A stretch of DNA of 64,000 nucleotides from Mesorhizobium tamadayense (lineage in GTDB: Bacteria; Pseudomonadota; Alphaproteobacteria; Rhizobiales; Rhizobiaceae): positions 1-64,000 of the forward strand of contig NZ_RQXT01000007.1 of the NCBI RefSeq assembly GCF_003863365.1. The letters are read 5' to 3'. Position numbers and translations under genes: made by a program. Below, one piece after another: positions 15,272 to 23,804 of the stretch. Every line of letters begins with the position of its first letter. The first letter of the stretch is position 1. The notes below the pieces were generated by a model that saw only the letters and a program-made list of their open reading frames with translations, searched no databases and was not told the DNA's origin.

Positions 15272-17635
15272 TCAGGCCGGCTTTGCGGCTTCCCGCCTCA
15301 GCCTTTCGATCGCCATCAGCACCCGTTCCGGCGTCGCCGGGGCGTCGAGCCGCGGGCAGATCTTGTGATCGGCGACGCTCGCCACCGCGTCGGACAGCGC
15401 ATGCAGCACCGACATGCCGTGCGGCAGCGGCGGCTCGCCGACCGCCTTGGAGCGATGGATGGTCGGCTCATAGGCCGACGACCAGTCGGTTAGCTTGACG
15501 TTGAATATCTTCGGCCGGTCGGAAGCGAGCGGGATCTTGTAAGTCGACGGCGCATGGGTGCGCAGCCGACCGCTGTCGTCCCACCAGAGTTCCTCCGTCG
15601 TCAGCCAGCCCATGCCCTGGATGAAGCCGCCCTCGACCTGGCCGAGGTCGATCGCCTGGTTCAGCGACCGGCCAGCGTCATGCAGGATGTCGGTGCGCTC
15701 GACGACATATTCACCGGTCAGCGTGTCGACAGAGACTTCCGAGCAGGCCGCGCCATAGGCGTAGTAGTAGAAGGCATGGCCCCGGCCCTTGCTGCGGTCC
15801 CAGTGGATCTTGGGCGTCTTGTAGAAGCCCGCCGCCGAAAGCTGGATGCGGCTGATATAGGCCTGCTTGACAAGGTCGTTGAAGGCAACTTCCTGGTTGC
15901 CGACGCGAACCCGGTTGGGCAGGAACACCACCTGGTCGAGCGGCACTTGATATTTCTCGGCCGCGAAATCGGTCAGCCGCTTGCGGATCTGGCGGGCGGC
16001 ATTCTGCGCAGCCATGCCGTTGAGGTCAGCGCCGGAGGACGCGGCCGTCGGCGAGGTGTTCGGCACCTTGGCGGTGGTGGTGGCGGTGATCTTGACCCTG
16101 TCGAGGTCGATCTGGAACTCCTCGGCGACGACCTGCGCCACCTTGAGATGCAGGCCCTGCCCCATCTCGGTGCCGCCATGGTTCATGTGCACCGAGCCGT
16201 CAGCATAGACATGCACCAGCGCGCCGGCCTGGTTGGCTTCGGTCTTGGTAAAGGAGATGCCGAACTTGACCGGCGTCATCGCCAGGCCGCGCTTGATGAA
16301 GCGGCTGTTGTTGTTGAACGCGCTGATCTCGCGCCGGCGCCGCGCATAGTTGCAGCTCTCCTCCAGCTCCGCGACGATGCGGTGGATGATGTTGTCCTCG
16401 ACCCTCTGGTGGTAGGGCGTGAAGCAGCGTTCGCCGATGGCGTCCATCGGGTCGTAGAAATTCAGCTTGCGGATTTCGAGCGGGTCCTTGCCGACCGCGA
16501 AGGCCACCTCGTCGATGACGCGCTCGGCGCCGACCATGCCCTGCGGGCCGCCGAAGCCGCGGAAGGCGGTGTTGGAGACGGTGTTGGTGTAGAGCGGCAC
16601 CGACTTGGCGTGGACCGCAGGATAGAAATAGGCGTTGTCGCAGTGGAACAGCGCGCGGTCGCCGACCGGGCCCGACAGGTCGGCGGAATACCCGCAGCGC
16701 AAGGCGTAGGTGAAGTCGACGCCGAGGATGTTGCCCTCGTCGTCGAAGCCGACCTCGTAGTCGATGGCGAAATCATGCCGCTTGCCGGTCGCGGTCATAT
16801 CCTCGTCGCGATCGAGCCTGATCTTGACCGCGCGCTTCAGCTTCTTGGCGGCGATGGCGGCGATGGCCGCGCACTGGTTAGCCTGCGTCTCCTTGCCGCC
16901 GAAGCCGCCGCCCATGCGGCGCACTTCGACCGTTACCGCATGGCTCGGCACGCCGAGCGCGTGCGCGACCAGGTGCTGCGTCTCGCTCGGCCCCTGCGTC
17001 GAGCAATAGACGATGACCTCGTCGTCCTCGCCCGGCACGGCGAGAGAAACCTGACCCTCGAGATAGAAATGGTCCTGGCCGCCGAGCCACATGCGGTTCT
17101 TGACGCGGCGGGGCGCTGCCGCGATCGCTGCCGCCGCATCGCCGCGCTTGAGGATCAGCGGCGTCGTGACCTGCTTGTCCTTGACCGGGTCGAGATCCCA
17201 GATGTCGATCACGGCCGGGAGCTCGTCATATTCGATCTTTGCCAGGCGCGCCGCGCGGCGCGCCTCCTCGCGCGTGTTGGCGACCACGGCGAAGATCGGC
17301 TGGCCGTAGAACTCAACCTTGCCTTCGGCGAGCACCGGATCGTCATGCATGTTGCTCGGCGAGATGTCGTTCGCGCCGGGCACGTCGGCATGGGTCAGCA
17401 CGTCGACGACGCCGGGCGCTGAGCGCACCGCCGACAGGTCGACGCTTTTCAAGGTGCCGTGCGCGACCTTGGAAAGGCCGAGGCCGACATGCAGCGTGCC
17501 GGCGGGCTCCGGCATGTCGTCGATATAGACGGCGGTGCCGCTGACATGCTTGTGCGCGGAATCGTGCCGCTGCTCGGTGGCGACGCCGCCGACGATCTTC
17601 TCGGCTTTGAGATTGGGAGTGGCGTGCTTGTTCAT
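15272..17635 (-). CDS. xdhB: Xanthine dehydrogenase, molybdopterin-binding subunit
   Basis: A 787-residue large subunit of xanthine dehydrogenase, which oxidises hypoxanthine and xanthine to urate. The N-terminal aldehyde-oxidase a/b hammerhead domain (residues ~20-135) is followed by the molybdenum-binding domain. Visible motifs include GGGFGGKETQ, RGFGGPQG, GTEMGQGLHLKVAQV, ATTTAKVPNTSPTAASSGADLNG and the catalytic Glu region KAVGEPPLPHG near the C-terminus. The ATG shares its A with the upstream xdhA stop (TGATG), so the two subunits are translationally coupled. Length and motifs are intact. The cofactor chaperone xdhC follows 88 bases downstream. Confidence 0.96.
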   Translation of the reverse strand: MNKHATPNLKAEKIVGGVATEQRHDSAHKHVSGTAVYIDDMPEPAGTLHVGLGLSKVAHGTLKSVDLSAVRSAPGVVDVLTHADVPGANDISPSNMHDDPVLAEGKVEFYGQPIFAVVANTREEARRAARLAKIEYDELPAVIDIWDLDPVKDKQVTTPLILKRGDAAAAIAAAPRRVKNRMWLGGQDHFYLEGQVSLAVPGEDDEVIVYCSTQGPSETQHLVAHALGVPSHAVTVEVRRMGGGFGGKETQANQCAAIAAIAAKKLKRAVKIRLDRDEDMTATGKRHDFAIDYEVGFDDEGNILGVDFTYALRCGYSADLSGPVGDRALFHCDNAYFYPAVHAKSVPLYTNTVSNTAFRGFGGPQGMVGAERVIDEVAFAVGKDPLEIRKLNFYDPMDAIGERCFTPYHQRVEDNIIHRIVAELEESCNYARRRREISAFNNNSRFIKRGLAMTPVKFGISFTKTEANQAGALVHVYADGSVHMNHGGTEMGQGLHLKVAQVVAEEFQIDLDRVKITATTTAKVPNTSPTAASSGADLNGMAAQNAARQIRKRLTDFAAEKYQVPLDQVVFLPNRVRVGNQEVAFNDLVKQAYISRIQLSAAGFYKTPKIHWDRSKGRGHAFYYYAYGAACSEVSVDTLTGEYVVERTDILHDAGRSLNQAIDLGQVEGGFIQGMGWLTTEELWWDDSGRLRTHAPSTYKIPLASDRPKIFNVKLTDWSSAYEPTIHRSKAVGEPPLPHGMSVLHALSDAVASVADHKICPRLDAPATPERVLMAIERLRREAAKPA

Positions 17636-19116
17636 CAGGCCGCCTCGTTGCGCGACACCTGGAACGGCGCCTTCGTTCCTGTCGTCTCGACATAGAAGCG
17701 CAGCAGCAGGTTCCTCGCCGCCATGGCCCGGTATTCGGCGGTCGCCCGCATGTCGGTCAGCGGCGTGAAGTCGCTGGCATATTCAGCCATCGCTGCCTCC
17801 ACCGTCGCCTCGCTCCAGGTTTTGCCGATGAGCGCCTTCTCGACCGCCGTGGCACGCTTCGGCGTCGGTGCCATGCCGCCATAGGCGATGCGAATATCGG
17901 CCACGGTGCCGTCCTTGGCGAGCGTCAGATGGAAGGCGCCGAGCGTCGCGGTGATGTCCTCGTCGCGGCGCTTGGTGACCTTGTAGACGGCAAAGCTCGT
18001 GCCCTTTGCCGGCACAGGCACATGCACGGCTTCCACGAATTCGCCGGGCTGGCGATCCTGCTTGCCATAGGCGATGAAGAAGGTTTCGAGAGGGATCGTT
18101 CGGCGCGCTTTGCCCTTGCGCAGCGTGAGCTGCGCGCCAAGCGCGATCAGCGGCGGCGGTGTGTCGCCGATCGGCGAGCCGTTGGCAACGTTGCCGCCGA
18201 TGGTGCCCATGTTGCGCACCTGCTCGCCGCCGATGCGGTCGACCAGCGGCCCCAGCGCCGGGATGCGCTTCGACAGGGTCTCGAAGGCCTCGCTGTAGGT
18301 GACGCCGGCGCCGATCGTGATCACACCGTCGGCCTCGGACATCGTGCGCAGGCCATCGAGCCCGCCGATGAAGATCGCCGGCGAGATGTCGCGCATATGC
18401 TTGGTGACCCACAGGCCGACATCGGTCGAGCCGGCGACGATGGTGGCGCCCGGCTCCTTCTCGAGCGCGGCCGCGAAATCGTCGACATCGGCCGGCACGA
18501 TCAGCCGCTGCTTGGCCGAGCCGACCTCGACCCTGGCGCCGTCGCGCAGCGCCTCCAGGCGCGCGGCGATGTCATTGCGCTCCACCGCCAGCGGGTCCTT
18601 CGCCGCCTTGCCGTAGCTAGAAATGGCACGCGCCGCGCGCATGATCGCCTCGTAGCCCGTGCAACGGCAGAGATTGCCCTGCAGCGCCTTTTCGATCGCC
18701 GCATCGGAGGGGTTGGGCGTCTTCATCCACAGCGCATAGAGCGACATAACGAAGCCCGGCGTGCAGAAGCCGCATTGCGAGCCGTGGAAATCGACGACCG
18801 CTTGCTGCACGGGGTGCAGCTTCTCGCCGTCACCGCGCAGGTGCTCGACGGTAACGACATGGGTGCCATCGAGCGAGCCCATGAAGCGGATGCAGGCATT
18901 GACGCTTTCGTAGACCAGACCTTCGGCGGAGAGCTTGCCGACCAGCACCGTGCAGGCGCCGCAGTCGCCCTCGGCGCAGCCTTCCTTGGTGCCGCGCAGC
19001 GAGCGATCGAGCCGCAGCCAGTCGAGCAAGGTCGCATCGGGCGCGATGTCGGTGAGCGCGACGTCGGCACCGTTGAGGATGAAGCGTATTTCGTTGCGGG
19101 TCTTGGTTTCGGCCAT
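17635..19116 (-). CDS. xdhA: Xanthine dehydrogenase, Fe-S and FAD subunit
   Basis: A 493-residue small subunit that passes electrons from the Mo centre through two [2Fe-2S] clusters to FAD and NAD+. The plant-type ferredoxin cluster shows GCAEGDCGACTVLVG (residues ~47-61). The second cluster domain has QCGFCTPGFVMS and GNLCRCTGYEAIM. The FAD-binding domain begins near residue 190 and contains VAGSTDVGLWV and the GGNVANGSPIGDTPPPLIAL loop. C-terminal CO-dehydrogenase flavoprotein domain is present. GGGGGAG precedes the ATG, and the gene starts three bases after the uraH stop, giving a tight uraH-xdhA-xdhB block. Confidence 0.96.
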   Translation of the reverse strand: MAETKTRNEIRFILNGADVALTDIAPDATLLDWLRLDRSLRGTKEGCAEGDCGACTVLVGKLSAEGLVYESVNACIRFMGSLDGTHVVTVEHLRGDGEKLHPVQQAVVDFHGSQCGFCTPGFVMSLYALWMKTPNPSDAAIEKALQGNLCRCTGYEAIMRAARAISSYGKAAKDPLAVERNDIAARLEALRDGARVEVGSAKQRLIVPADVDDFAAALEKEPGATIVAGSTDVGLWVTKHMRDISPAIFIGGLDGLRTMSEADGVITIGAGVTYSEAFETLSKRIPALGPLVDRIGGEQVRNMGTIGGNVANGSPIGDTPPPLIALGAQLTLRKGKARRTIPLETFFIAYGKQDRQPGEFVEAVHVPVPAKGTSFAVYKVTKRRDEDITATLGAFHLTLAKDGTVADIRIAYGGMAPTPKRATAVEKALIGKTWSEATVEAAMAEYASDFTPLTDMRATAEYRAMAARNLLLRFYVETTGTKAPFQVSRNEAA

Positions 19117-19119
19117 CTT

Positions 19120-19494
19120 TCAGCTCCCCCGATAGGTCGAGTAACCGTAGGGCGAAATCAAGAGCGGCACATGGTAATGCCGTTCTTCCGCCATGCCGAA
19201 ACGGATCGGCACGACGTCCAGGAAGGCAGGCTGCGGCAGGCTGATGCCTTGCCCGCGCAGATAGTCGCCGGCGGCGAAGACCAGCTCATATTCGCCGGTG
19301 CGGAAGTCGGCGCCGGCAAGCAAAGGCGCGTCGCAGCGGCCGTCGTCGTTGGTGGTGACGGTCTTCAAATGCGTGCGAGCCTCGCCTGAGACGCGGAAAA
19401 GCGCGATCGAGAGGCCCTTTGCCGGCCTGCCCGTCGCGGTGTCGAGCACATGGGTCGTCAGGCGCCCGCCATCGGCTTTCGACGTTTCTGCCAC
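19120..19494 (-). CDS. uraH: 5-Hydroxyisourate hydrolase
   Basis: A 124-residue transthyretin-like protein that hydrolyses 5-hydroxyisourate, the PuuD product, to OHCU. The family signatures are [17 protein letters not shown] at the start (active-site His), the Arg-containing central strand, [19 protein letters not shown] at the end, and the terminal YRGS tetrapeptide. The GTG at 19494 is chosen because GGGAGG lies six bases upstream; a GTG at 19518 would add eight residues and has no ribosome site. First gene of uraH-xdhA-xdhB-xdhC and divergent from puuE-uraD. The 172-bp spacer has an AGTGC-N8-GCACT inverted repeat at 19574-19591 but no regulator gene beside it. Confidence 0.95.
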   Translation of the reverse strand: MAETSKADGGRLTTHVLDTATGRPAKGLSIALFRVSGEARTHLKTVTTNDDGRCDAPLLAGADFRTGEYELVFAAGDYLRGQGISLPQPAFLDVVPIRFGMAEERHYHVPLLISPYGYSTYRGS

Positions 19495-19666
19495 TGCCCG
19501 CCTCCCATCCCGGTACACGTTTCAGGTCAATTGTGCGCCAATTAAAGGCGATGCATAAGTCCCGGTCGAGCGGAGTGCGGCAAAAAGCACTTTCAAAAAT
19601 TTTCGGGGGAATGCACAGGCACTCCTTTCGATATCTTCATCTCAACAATCGGGCAGGAGCGACCCA

Positions 19667-21091
19667 ATGCGTTACGAACGGGACATGCGCGGTTACGGGG
19701 CCAATCCACCGGATCCGAAATGGCCCGGCGGCGCGCATGTCGCGGTGCAATTCGTCGTCAACTACGAGGAAGGCGGCGAGAATTGCGTGCTGCACGGCGA
19801 CAAGGCCTCGGAAGCCTTCCTGTCCGAGATCGTCGGCGCCGCCCCCTGGGTCGGCCAGCGCCACTGGAACATGGAATCGATCTACGAATACGGCGCCCGG
19901 GCCGGCTTCTGGCGGCTCTACCGGCTGTTCACCGAAGCGCAGGTGCCGGTGACCTGCTACGGCGTCGCCACCGCGCTTGCCCGCTCGCCAGACCAGGTCG
20001 CGGCCATGCAGGAGGCCGGCTGGGAGATCGCCTCGCACGGGCTGAAATGGATCGACTACCGCGACCATAGCGCGGAGGATGAGCGGCGCGACCTCGAAGA
20101 GACGATCCGTTTGCATTACGAAGTGACCGGCGCGCGGCCGACCGGCTGGTATACCGGCCGCACTTCCGTCAATACGGTGCGGCTCGTCGCCGAGGAAGGC
20201 GGCTTCGATTACGTCTCCGATACCTATGACGACGAATTGCCCTACTGGTTCGACCCGGATGGGTTGGAGAAGCCCCAGCTCATCATCCCCTACACGCTCG
20301 ACGCCAACGACATGCGTTTCGCGACGCCGCAAGGGTTCAACTCGGGCGACCAGTTCTTCGCCTATCTGAAGGACAGCTTCGACACGCTCTATGCCGAGGG
20401 CAGGGCTGGGCGGCCGCGCATGATGAATATCGGCCTGCACTGCCGGCTGGTCGGCCGTCCGGGCCGCGTGGCGGCGCTGAAGCGCTTCGTCGACTATGTG
20501 AGGTCGCATGACAAGGTGTGGCTGACGCGGCGCATCGACATCGCCAGGCATTGGCGCGAGACGCATCCTCACCGCGCGCCGGCACTGCGCCCGTCCAGGA
20601 TGGAGTTCGAAGCTTTCGTGCATGCCTTCGGCGGCGTGTTCGAGCATTCGCCCTGGATCGCGGAGCGTGCCTACGAGCTGGAGCTTGGGCCCGCGCATGA
20701 CAGCGCCGGCGGCCTGCACAACGCGCTCTGCCGCGTCTTCCGCGCGGCGACGGAGGCAGAGCGGCTTTCCGTGCTCAACGCCCATCCCGACCTTGCCGGC
20801 AAGCTGGCGGCGGCCAAGCGGCTGACGCCGGAATCGGCCAGGGAACAGGCTTCCGCCGGGCTCGACGCGCTGACCGACAAGGAGCGCGAGCTGTTCTCGA
20901 AACTCAACGCCGCCTACGTCACCACCTTCGGCTTTCCCTTCATCATCGCGGTCAAGGGCAAGACAAAGGACCAGATCCTGGCGGAGTTCGAGGCGCGCAT
21001 CGGCAACAGCCGCGGTGTCGAATTCGAAACCGCCTGCAGACAGGTCGAGCGCATCGCGCTGCGTCGGCTGAAAGACATGCTTCCACAATAG
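19667..21091 (+). CDS. puuE: PuuE-type allantoinase fused to OHCU decarboxylase (UraD)
   Basis: A 474-residue fusion of two enzymes of urate breakdown. Residues 1 to ~303 are a polysaccharide-deacetylase-fold allantoinase (PuuE), with RDMRGYGANPPDPKWPGGAHVAVQF and NYEEGGENC near the start, a HWNMESIYEYGARAG segment and SHGLKWIDY, hydrolysing allantoin to allantoate. Residues ~308-474 are UraD, with AHPDLAGK (catalytic His), ESAREQASAGLD (Ser/Glu region) and FGFPFIIAVKG, decarboxylating OHCU to S-allantoin. The fusion places two consecutive steps on one chain. AGGAG precedes the ATG. Both halves look complete. It opens the plus-strand operon continuing with the ureidoglycine and ureidoglycolate enzymes. 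Confidence 0.94.
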   Translation: MRYERDMRGYGANPPDPKWPGGAHVAVQFVVNYEEGGENCVLHGDKASEAFLSEIVGAAPWVGQRHWNMESIYEYGARAGFWRLYRLFTEAQVPVTCYGVATALARSPDQVAAMQEAGWEIASHGLKWIDYRDHSAEDERRDLEETIRLHYEVTGARPTGWYTGRTSVNTVRLVAEEGGFDYVSDTYDDELPYWFDPDGLEKPQLIIPYTLDANDMRFATPQGFNSGDQFFAYLKDSFDTLYAEGRAGRPRMMNIGLHCRLVGRPGRVAALKRFVDYVRSHDKVWLTRRIDIARHWRETHPHRAPALRPSRMEFEAFVHAFGGVFEHSPWIAERAYELELGPAHDSAGGLHNALCRVFRAATEAERLSVLNAHPDLAGKLAAAKRLTPESAREQASAGLDALTDKERELFSKLNAAYVTTFGFPFIIAVKGKTKDQILAEFEARIGNSRGVEFETACRQVERIALRRLKDMLPQ

Positions 21092-21101
21092 GCTTCAACA
21101 C

Positions 21102-21965
21102 ATGGATATGATGAAAATGGCCGAGCGAACCTACTATGCGCCGCATGGCGGCCATCCCGGCCAGACAGAGCTCTTGACCGGCCGCGCCGTCTTCACCGAG
21201 GCCTATGCCGTCATCCCCAAGGGCGTGATGCAGGACATCGTCACCAGCCCGCTGCCGTTCTGGGACAAGACCAGGGCATGGATCATCGCAAGGCCGCTCT
21301 CGGGCTTCGCCGAGACGTTTTCGCAGTACATCGTCGAGGTTCTGCCCGGCGGCGGCAGCGACCGGCCTGAGCTCGATGCCGGCGCCGAGGGCGTGCTGTT
21401 CGTGGTCGAAGGTGAGCTCACCGTCTCGCTTGCCGGCAAGAAGCATATGCTTGCCCCCGGCGGCTTCGCCTTCCTGCCGCCATCCAGCGGCTGGACGGTG
21501 CGCAACGACAGCGGCGATGCGGTCCGCTTCCACTGGATCCGCAAGGCTTATGAGGCCGTGGACGGCCTCGACGTGCCGGAACCCTTCTTCGCGAGCGACC
21601 AGGAGGTGGCGCCGAGCCCAATGCCCGGCACCGAGGGTCGCTGGGCCACGACGCGTTTCGTCGACCCGGCCGACCTGCGCCACGACATGCATGTCACCAT
21701 CGTGACGCTGGAGCCGGGCGCCGTCATTCCCTTTGCCGAGACCCATGTCATGGAGCACGGGCTCTATGTGCTCGAGGGCAAGGCCGTCTACCGCCTCAAC
21801 CAGGACTGGGTCGAGGTCGAGGCCGGCGACTTCATGTGGCTGCGCGCCTTCTGTCCCCAGGCCTGCTATGCCGGCGGTCCGGGCAAGTTCCGTTACCTGC
21901 TCTACAAGGACGTCAACCGGCACGCCAAGCTCGGCGGCGCCGGCATCGGGGGGCGCCCCCGGTGA
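21102..21965 (+). CDS. allE: (S)-ureidoglycine aminohydrolase
   Basis: A 287-residue bicupin releasing ammonia from (S)-ureidoglycine to give (S)-ureidoglycolate. The N-terminal cupin (residues ~60-145) has EGVLFVVEGELTVSLAGKKHMLAPGGFAFLPP; the C-terminal cupin (~190-270) has the metal site PFAETHVMEHGLYVLEGKAVYRLN and an invariant-looking GDFMWLRAFCPQACYAGG. Similar rhizobial proteins are often called bifunctional allantoicase/ureidoglycine aminohydrolase, a label derived mainly from fused homologues. It lies ten bases after puuE-uraD; the stop overlaps the GTG of the ureidoglycolate lyase. Confidence 0.92.
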   Translation: MDMMKMAERTYYAPHGGHPGQTELLTGRAVFTEAYAVIPKGVMQDIVTSPLPFWDKTRAWIIARPLSGFAETFSQYIVEVLPGGGSDRPELDAGAEGVLFVVEGELTVSLAGKKHMLAPGGFAFLPPSSGWTVRNDSGDAVRFHWIRKAYEAVDGLDVPEPFFASDQEVAPSPMPGTEGRWATTRFVDPADLRHDMHVTIVTLEPGAVIPFAETHVMEHGLYVLEGKAVYRLNQDWVEVEAGDFMWLRAFCPQACYAGGPGKFRYLLYKDVNRHAKLGGAGIGGRPR

Positions 21966-22453
21966 CCCGCATCGTCGCCCAGCCGCTGACGCGCGAAAGC
22001 TTCGCGCCCTTCGGCGACGTCATCGACATGGGCGGCGACAACCGCTACCCGATCAATGGTGGCAAGGCGATGCGCTACCACGACCTCGCCACCGCCGAGG
22101 CCATCGGCCCGAATGCGCGCGTGCTGATCTCGATGGTGCGCGGGACGCCCTATGAGATGCCGCTGAAGCTCACCATGGTCGAGCGCCATCCGCTCGGCAG
22201 CCAGGCTTTTATTCCATTGTCGCCCAGACCGTTCCTGGTCGTCGTCTGCCATGACAGCAAGGACGGTCCGGGCGAGCCGCATGCTTTCGTCACCGCGCCC
22301 GGCCAAGGCATCAACTACCGGCGCAACCTCTGGCACGGCTTGCTGACGCCGATCGGCGAGGAGCAGGACTTCCTCATCGTCGACCGCGGCGGCGACGGCT
22401 CCAATCTCGAGGAGTGCCATTTTTCGCACCCCTACGAGATCCACCTTCCTTGA
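21962..22453 (+). CDS. allA: Ureidoglycolate lyase
   Basis: A 163-residue AllA-family cupin-like lyase splitting ureidoglycolate to glyoxylate and urea. Motifs are PLTRESFAPFGDVIDMGG at the start, MVERHPLGSQAFIPLSPRPFLVVV around residues 70-95, and GINYRRNLWHGLLTPIG towards the end, which form the active site in this family. The GTG start at 21962 overlaps the previous stop (GTGA); longer in-frame extension into allE is not family-like. The glyoxylate made here is a plausible source for the glycerate kinase encoded at 5.1-6.3 kb. No urease genes are present in the window. Confidence 0.93.
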   Translation: MTRIVAQPLTRESFAPFGDVIDMGGDNRYPINGGKAMRYHDLATAEAIGPNARVLISMVRGTPYEMPLKLTMVERHPLGSQAFIPLSPRPFLVVVCHDSKDGPGEPHAFVTAPGQGINYRRNLWHGLLTPIGEEQDFLIVDRGGDGSNLEECHFSHPYEIHLP

Positions 22454-22470
22454 ACGGTTTCGGATTTCCC

Positions 22471-23064
22471 ATGACCGACATCTCGCTGATCGACCGCCTG
22501 CTCGACGTGATCGAGCACGACATCGTGCCGAAGACGGCTGCAGGCGTTGCCCACGGCAACAAGCTGTTCGGCGCCGCGATCCTGAGGAAGGACGACCGCT
22601 CGCTGGTGCTCGCCGAAACCAACAACGAGACAGAAAACCCGCTCTGGCACGGCGAGGTGCATTGCCTGAAGCGCTTCTACGAGATGCCGAAGGCCGAGCG
22701 CGTCGACACCAGGGATGCGGTGTTCCTGGCAACACACGAGCCCTGCTCGCTGTGCCTGTCAGCGATCACCTGGACCGGCTTCGACAATTTCTACTACCTC
22801 TTCAGCCACGAGGATTCGCGCGACAGTTTTGCCATCCCGCACGACCTGAAAATCCTGAAGGAGGTCTTCACCCTTGATCCCGGCGGCTACAACGCCGAGA
22901 ACGCTTATTGGAAGAGTTTTTCGATCCGCCGGCTGGTGCGCGCGTTGCCTGAAGTCGAGCGCAAGCGGCTGGAGGCACGCATCGGTAAGATCTCGGCGCG
23001 CTATGATGAACTTTCCGGCGCCTATCAGGCGAGCAAGGCCGACAACGACATTCCGCTGAACTGA
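22471..23064 (+). CDS. Nucleoside-deaminase-fold protein (CDA superfamily)
   Basis: A 197-residue member of the cytidine/deoxycytidylate deaminase superfamily. The zinc motifs are intact: WHGEVHC (His ligand and catalytic Glu) at about residues 54-60 and EPCSLCLSA (two Cys ligands) near 90. Beyond the core the chain carries a ~90-residue C-terminal helical extension (KSFSIRRLVRALPEVERKRLEARI). Such proteins deaminate bases or nucleosides, but the substrate is not predictable here. It lies 17 bases after allA in the same operon; purine degradation is implied by context, although guanine deaminase activity is already provided by the unrelated guaD. The ATG at 22471 lacks a clear ribosome site. 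Confidence 0.8.
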   Translation: MTDISLIDRLLDVIEHDIVPKTAAGVAHGNKLFGAAILRKDDRSLVLAETNNETENPLWHGEVHCLKRFYEMPKAERVDTRDAVFLATHEPCSLCLSAITWTGFDNFYYLFSHEDSRDSFAIPHDLKILKEVFTLDPGGYNAENAYWKSFSIRRLVRALPEVERKRLEARIGKISARYDELSGAYQASKADNDIPLN

Positions 23065-23074
23065 ACGGCTTGGC

Positions 23075-23386
23075 CTAGCCTACTTTCGCATTCTTCAGCA
23101 CCTCATTTATTTTCGCCTGCCAGCCCTTGCCCGTCGCCTTGAACTTGTTGATGACCTCCTGGTCAAGGCGGATGGAAACAACTTGCTTGGGCTTCTCCAC
23201 GGCTGGCCGGCCGCGAGCACGCCTTATGCTTTCGAAAAGCTCCGGAACCGCTTCTGTGAAGGGCTTGGCTTGCGCCAGTTGTTCATCGGTTGCCTCCGCA
23301 TCCTCGGGATCAGCGGCGATTTGCCTCTGAATTTCCTCTTCCTCCTCATCGGTGAGCGGTCGAGCGCGCGATTTAGGATTGTTCAT
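23075..23386 (-). CDS. brnA: BrnA-family antitoxin
   Basis: A 103-residue antitoxin and DNA-binding protein of the type II BrnT/BrnA family. An acidic N-terminal half (LTDEEEEEIQRQIAADPEDAEATDEQLAQAKPF) would cover the toxin. The C-terminal half has KPKQVVSIRLDQEVINKFKATGKGWQAKINEVLKNA, the ribbon-helix-helix used for dimerisation and autorepression. The ATG at 23386 lies inside the last codons of the upstream brnT remnant, the usual overlap in this module. It appears intact although its toxin gene is broken. Confidence 0.92.
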   Translation of the reverse strand: MNNPKSRARPLTDEEEEEIQRQIAADPEDAEATDEQLAQAKPFTEAVPELFESIRRARGRPAVEKPKQVVSIRLDQEVINKFKATGKGWQAKINEVLKNAKVG

Positions 23387-23626
23387 ATACTGACCTTTCC
23401 TTTCGGCTGGCACGACGCATCGAGATCACCGAGATCGCTTCGGAACCCAGCGGCCTGAAAATCACGGTAGGATGGATCGTTTGAATTCGCCAATCGCCAT
23501 CAACCGGCCAGCTTTGGCCGGAAGGACGATTGAAGCCGCAAAAAACTCGATATCGAGATCGGCGAAGTCGAGACCCCGGTTTTCGAGGTTCGTCATGCGC
23601 TTCGGCTCATCCCAAACGATTTTCAG
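23373..23626 (-). pseudogene. brnT: BrnT-family toxin remnant (frameshift, no standard start)
   Basis: Reading leftward from 23626 gives LKIVWDEPKRMTNLENRGLD and onward to FKRSILP, then a stop. Moving one base restores VIFRPLGSEAISVISMRRAS and KERSVYEQS before a TAA at 23375-23373 that overlaps the brnA start. Together these are a whole BrnT ribonuclease. The 254-base span is one short of 85 codons, which points to a single-base deletion near 23467-23470. The first codon is CTG where BrnT proteins normally begin MKIVWDE or similar, so the start may also be lost. A sequencing error cannot be excluded for the frameshift. Confidence 0.82.
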
Positions 23627-23804
23627 GCAAGATCATCCGGTGAGTCTGCGTCGGGCCAAAGTGAATAAATGTAATACATAAATTAATATGGCAGCGCAAG
23701 TTGAAAGTCGAACGGTCCGCCGGTCATCAGCAACTGGACAGGTCGCATATTCCGCTGCGCCAAGTTGCGAATAGCGATTGAAAGTCGTCTCCCGGCAGGG
23801 CGTT

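Noticed and set aside
15554..17422. Long open frame (622 codons) on the plus strand
   Set aside because: Lies antisense to xdhB, whose motifs are unmistakable; high GC creates open antisense frames. No ribosome site or family match.
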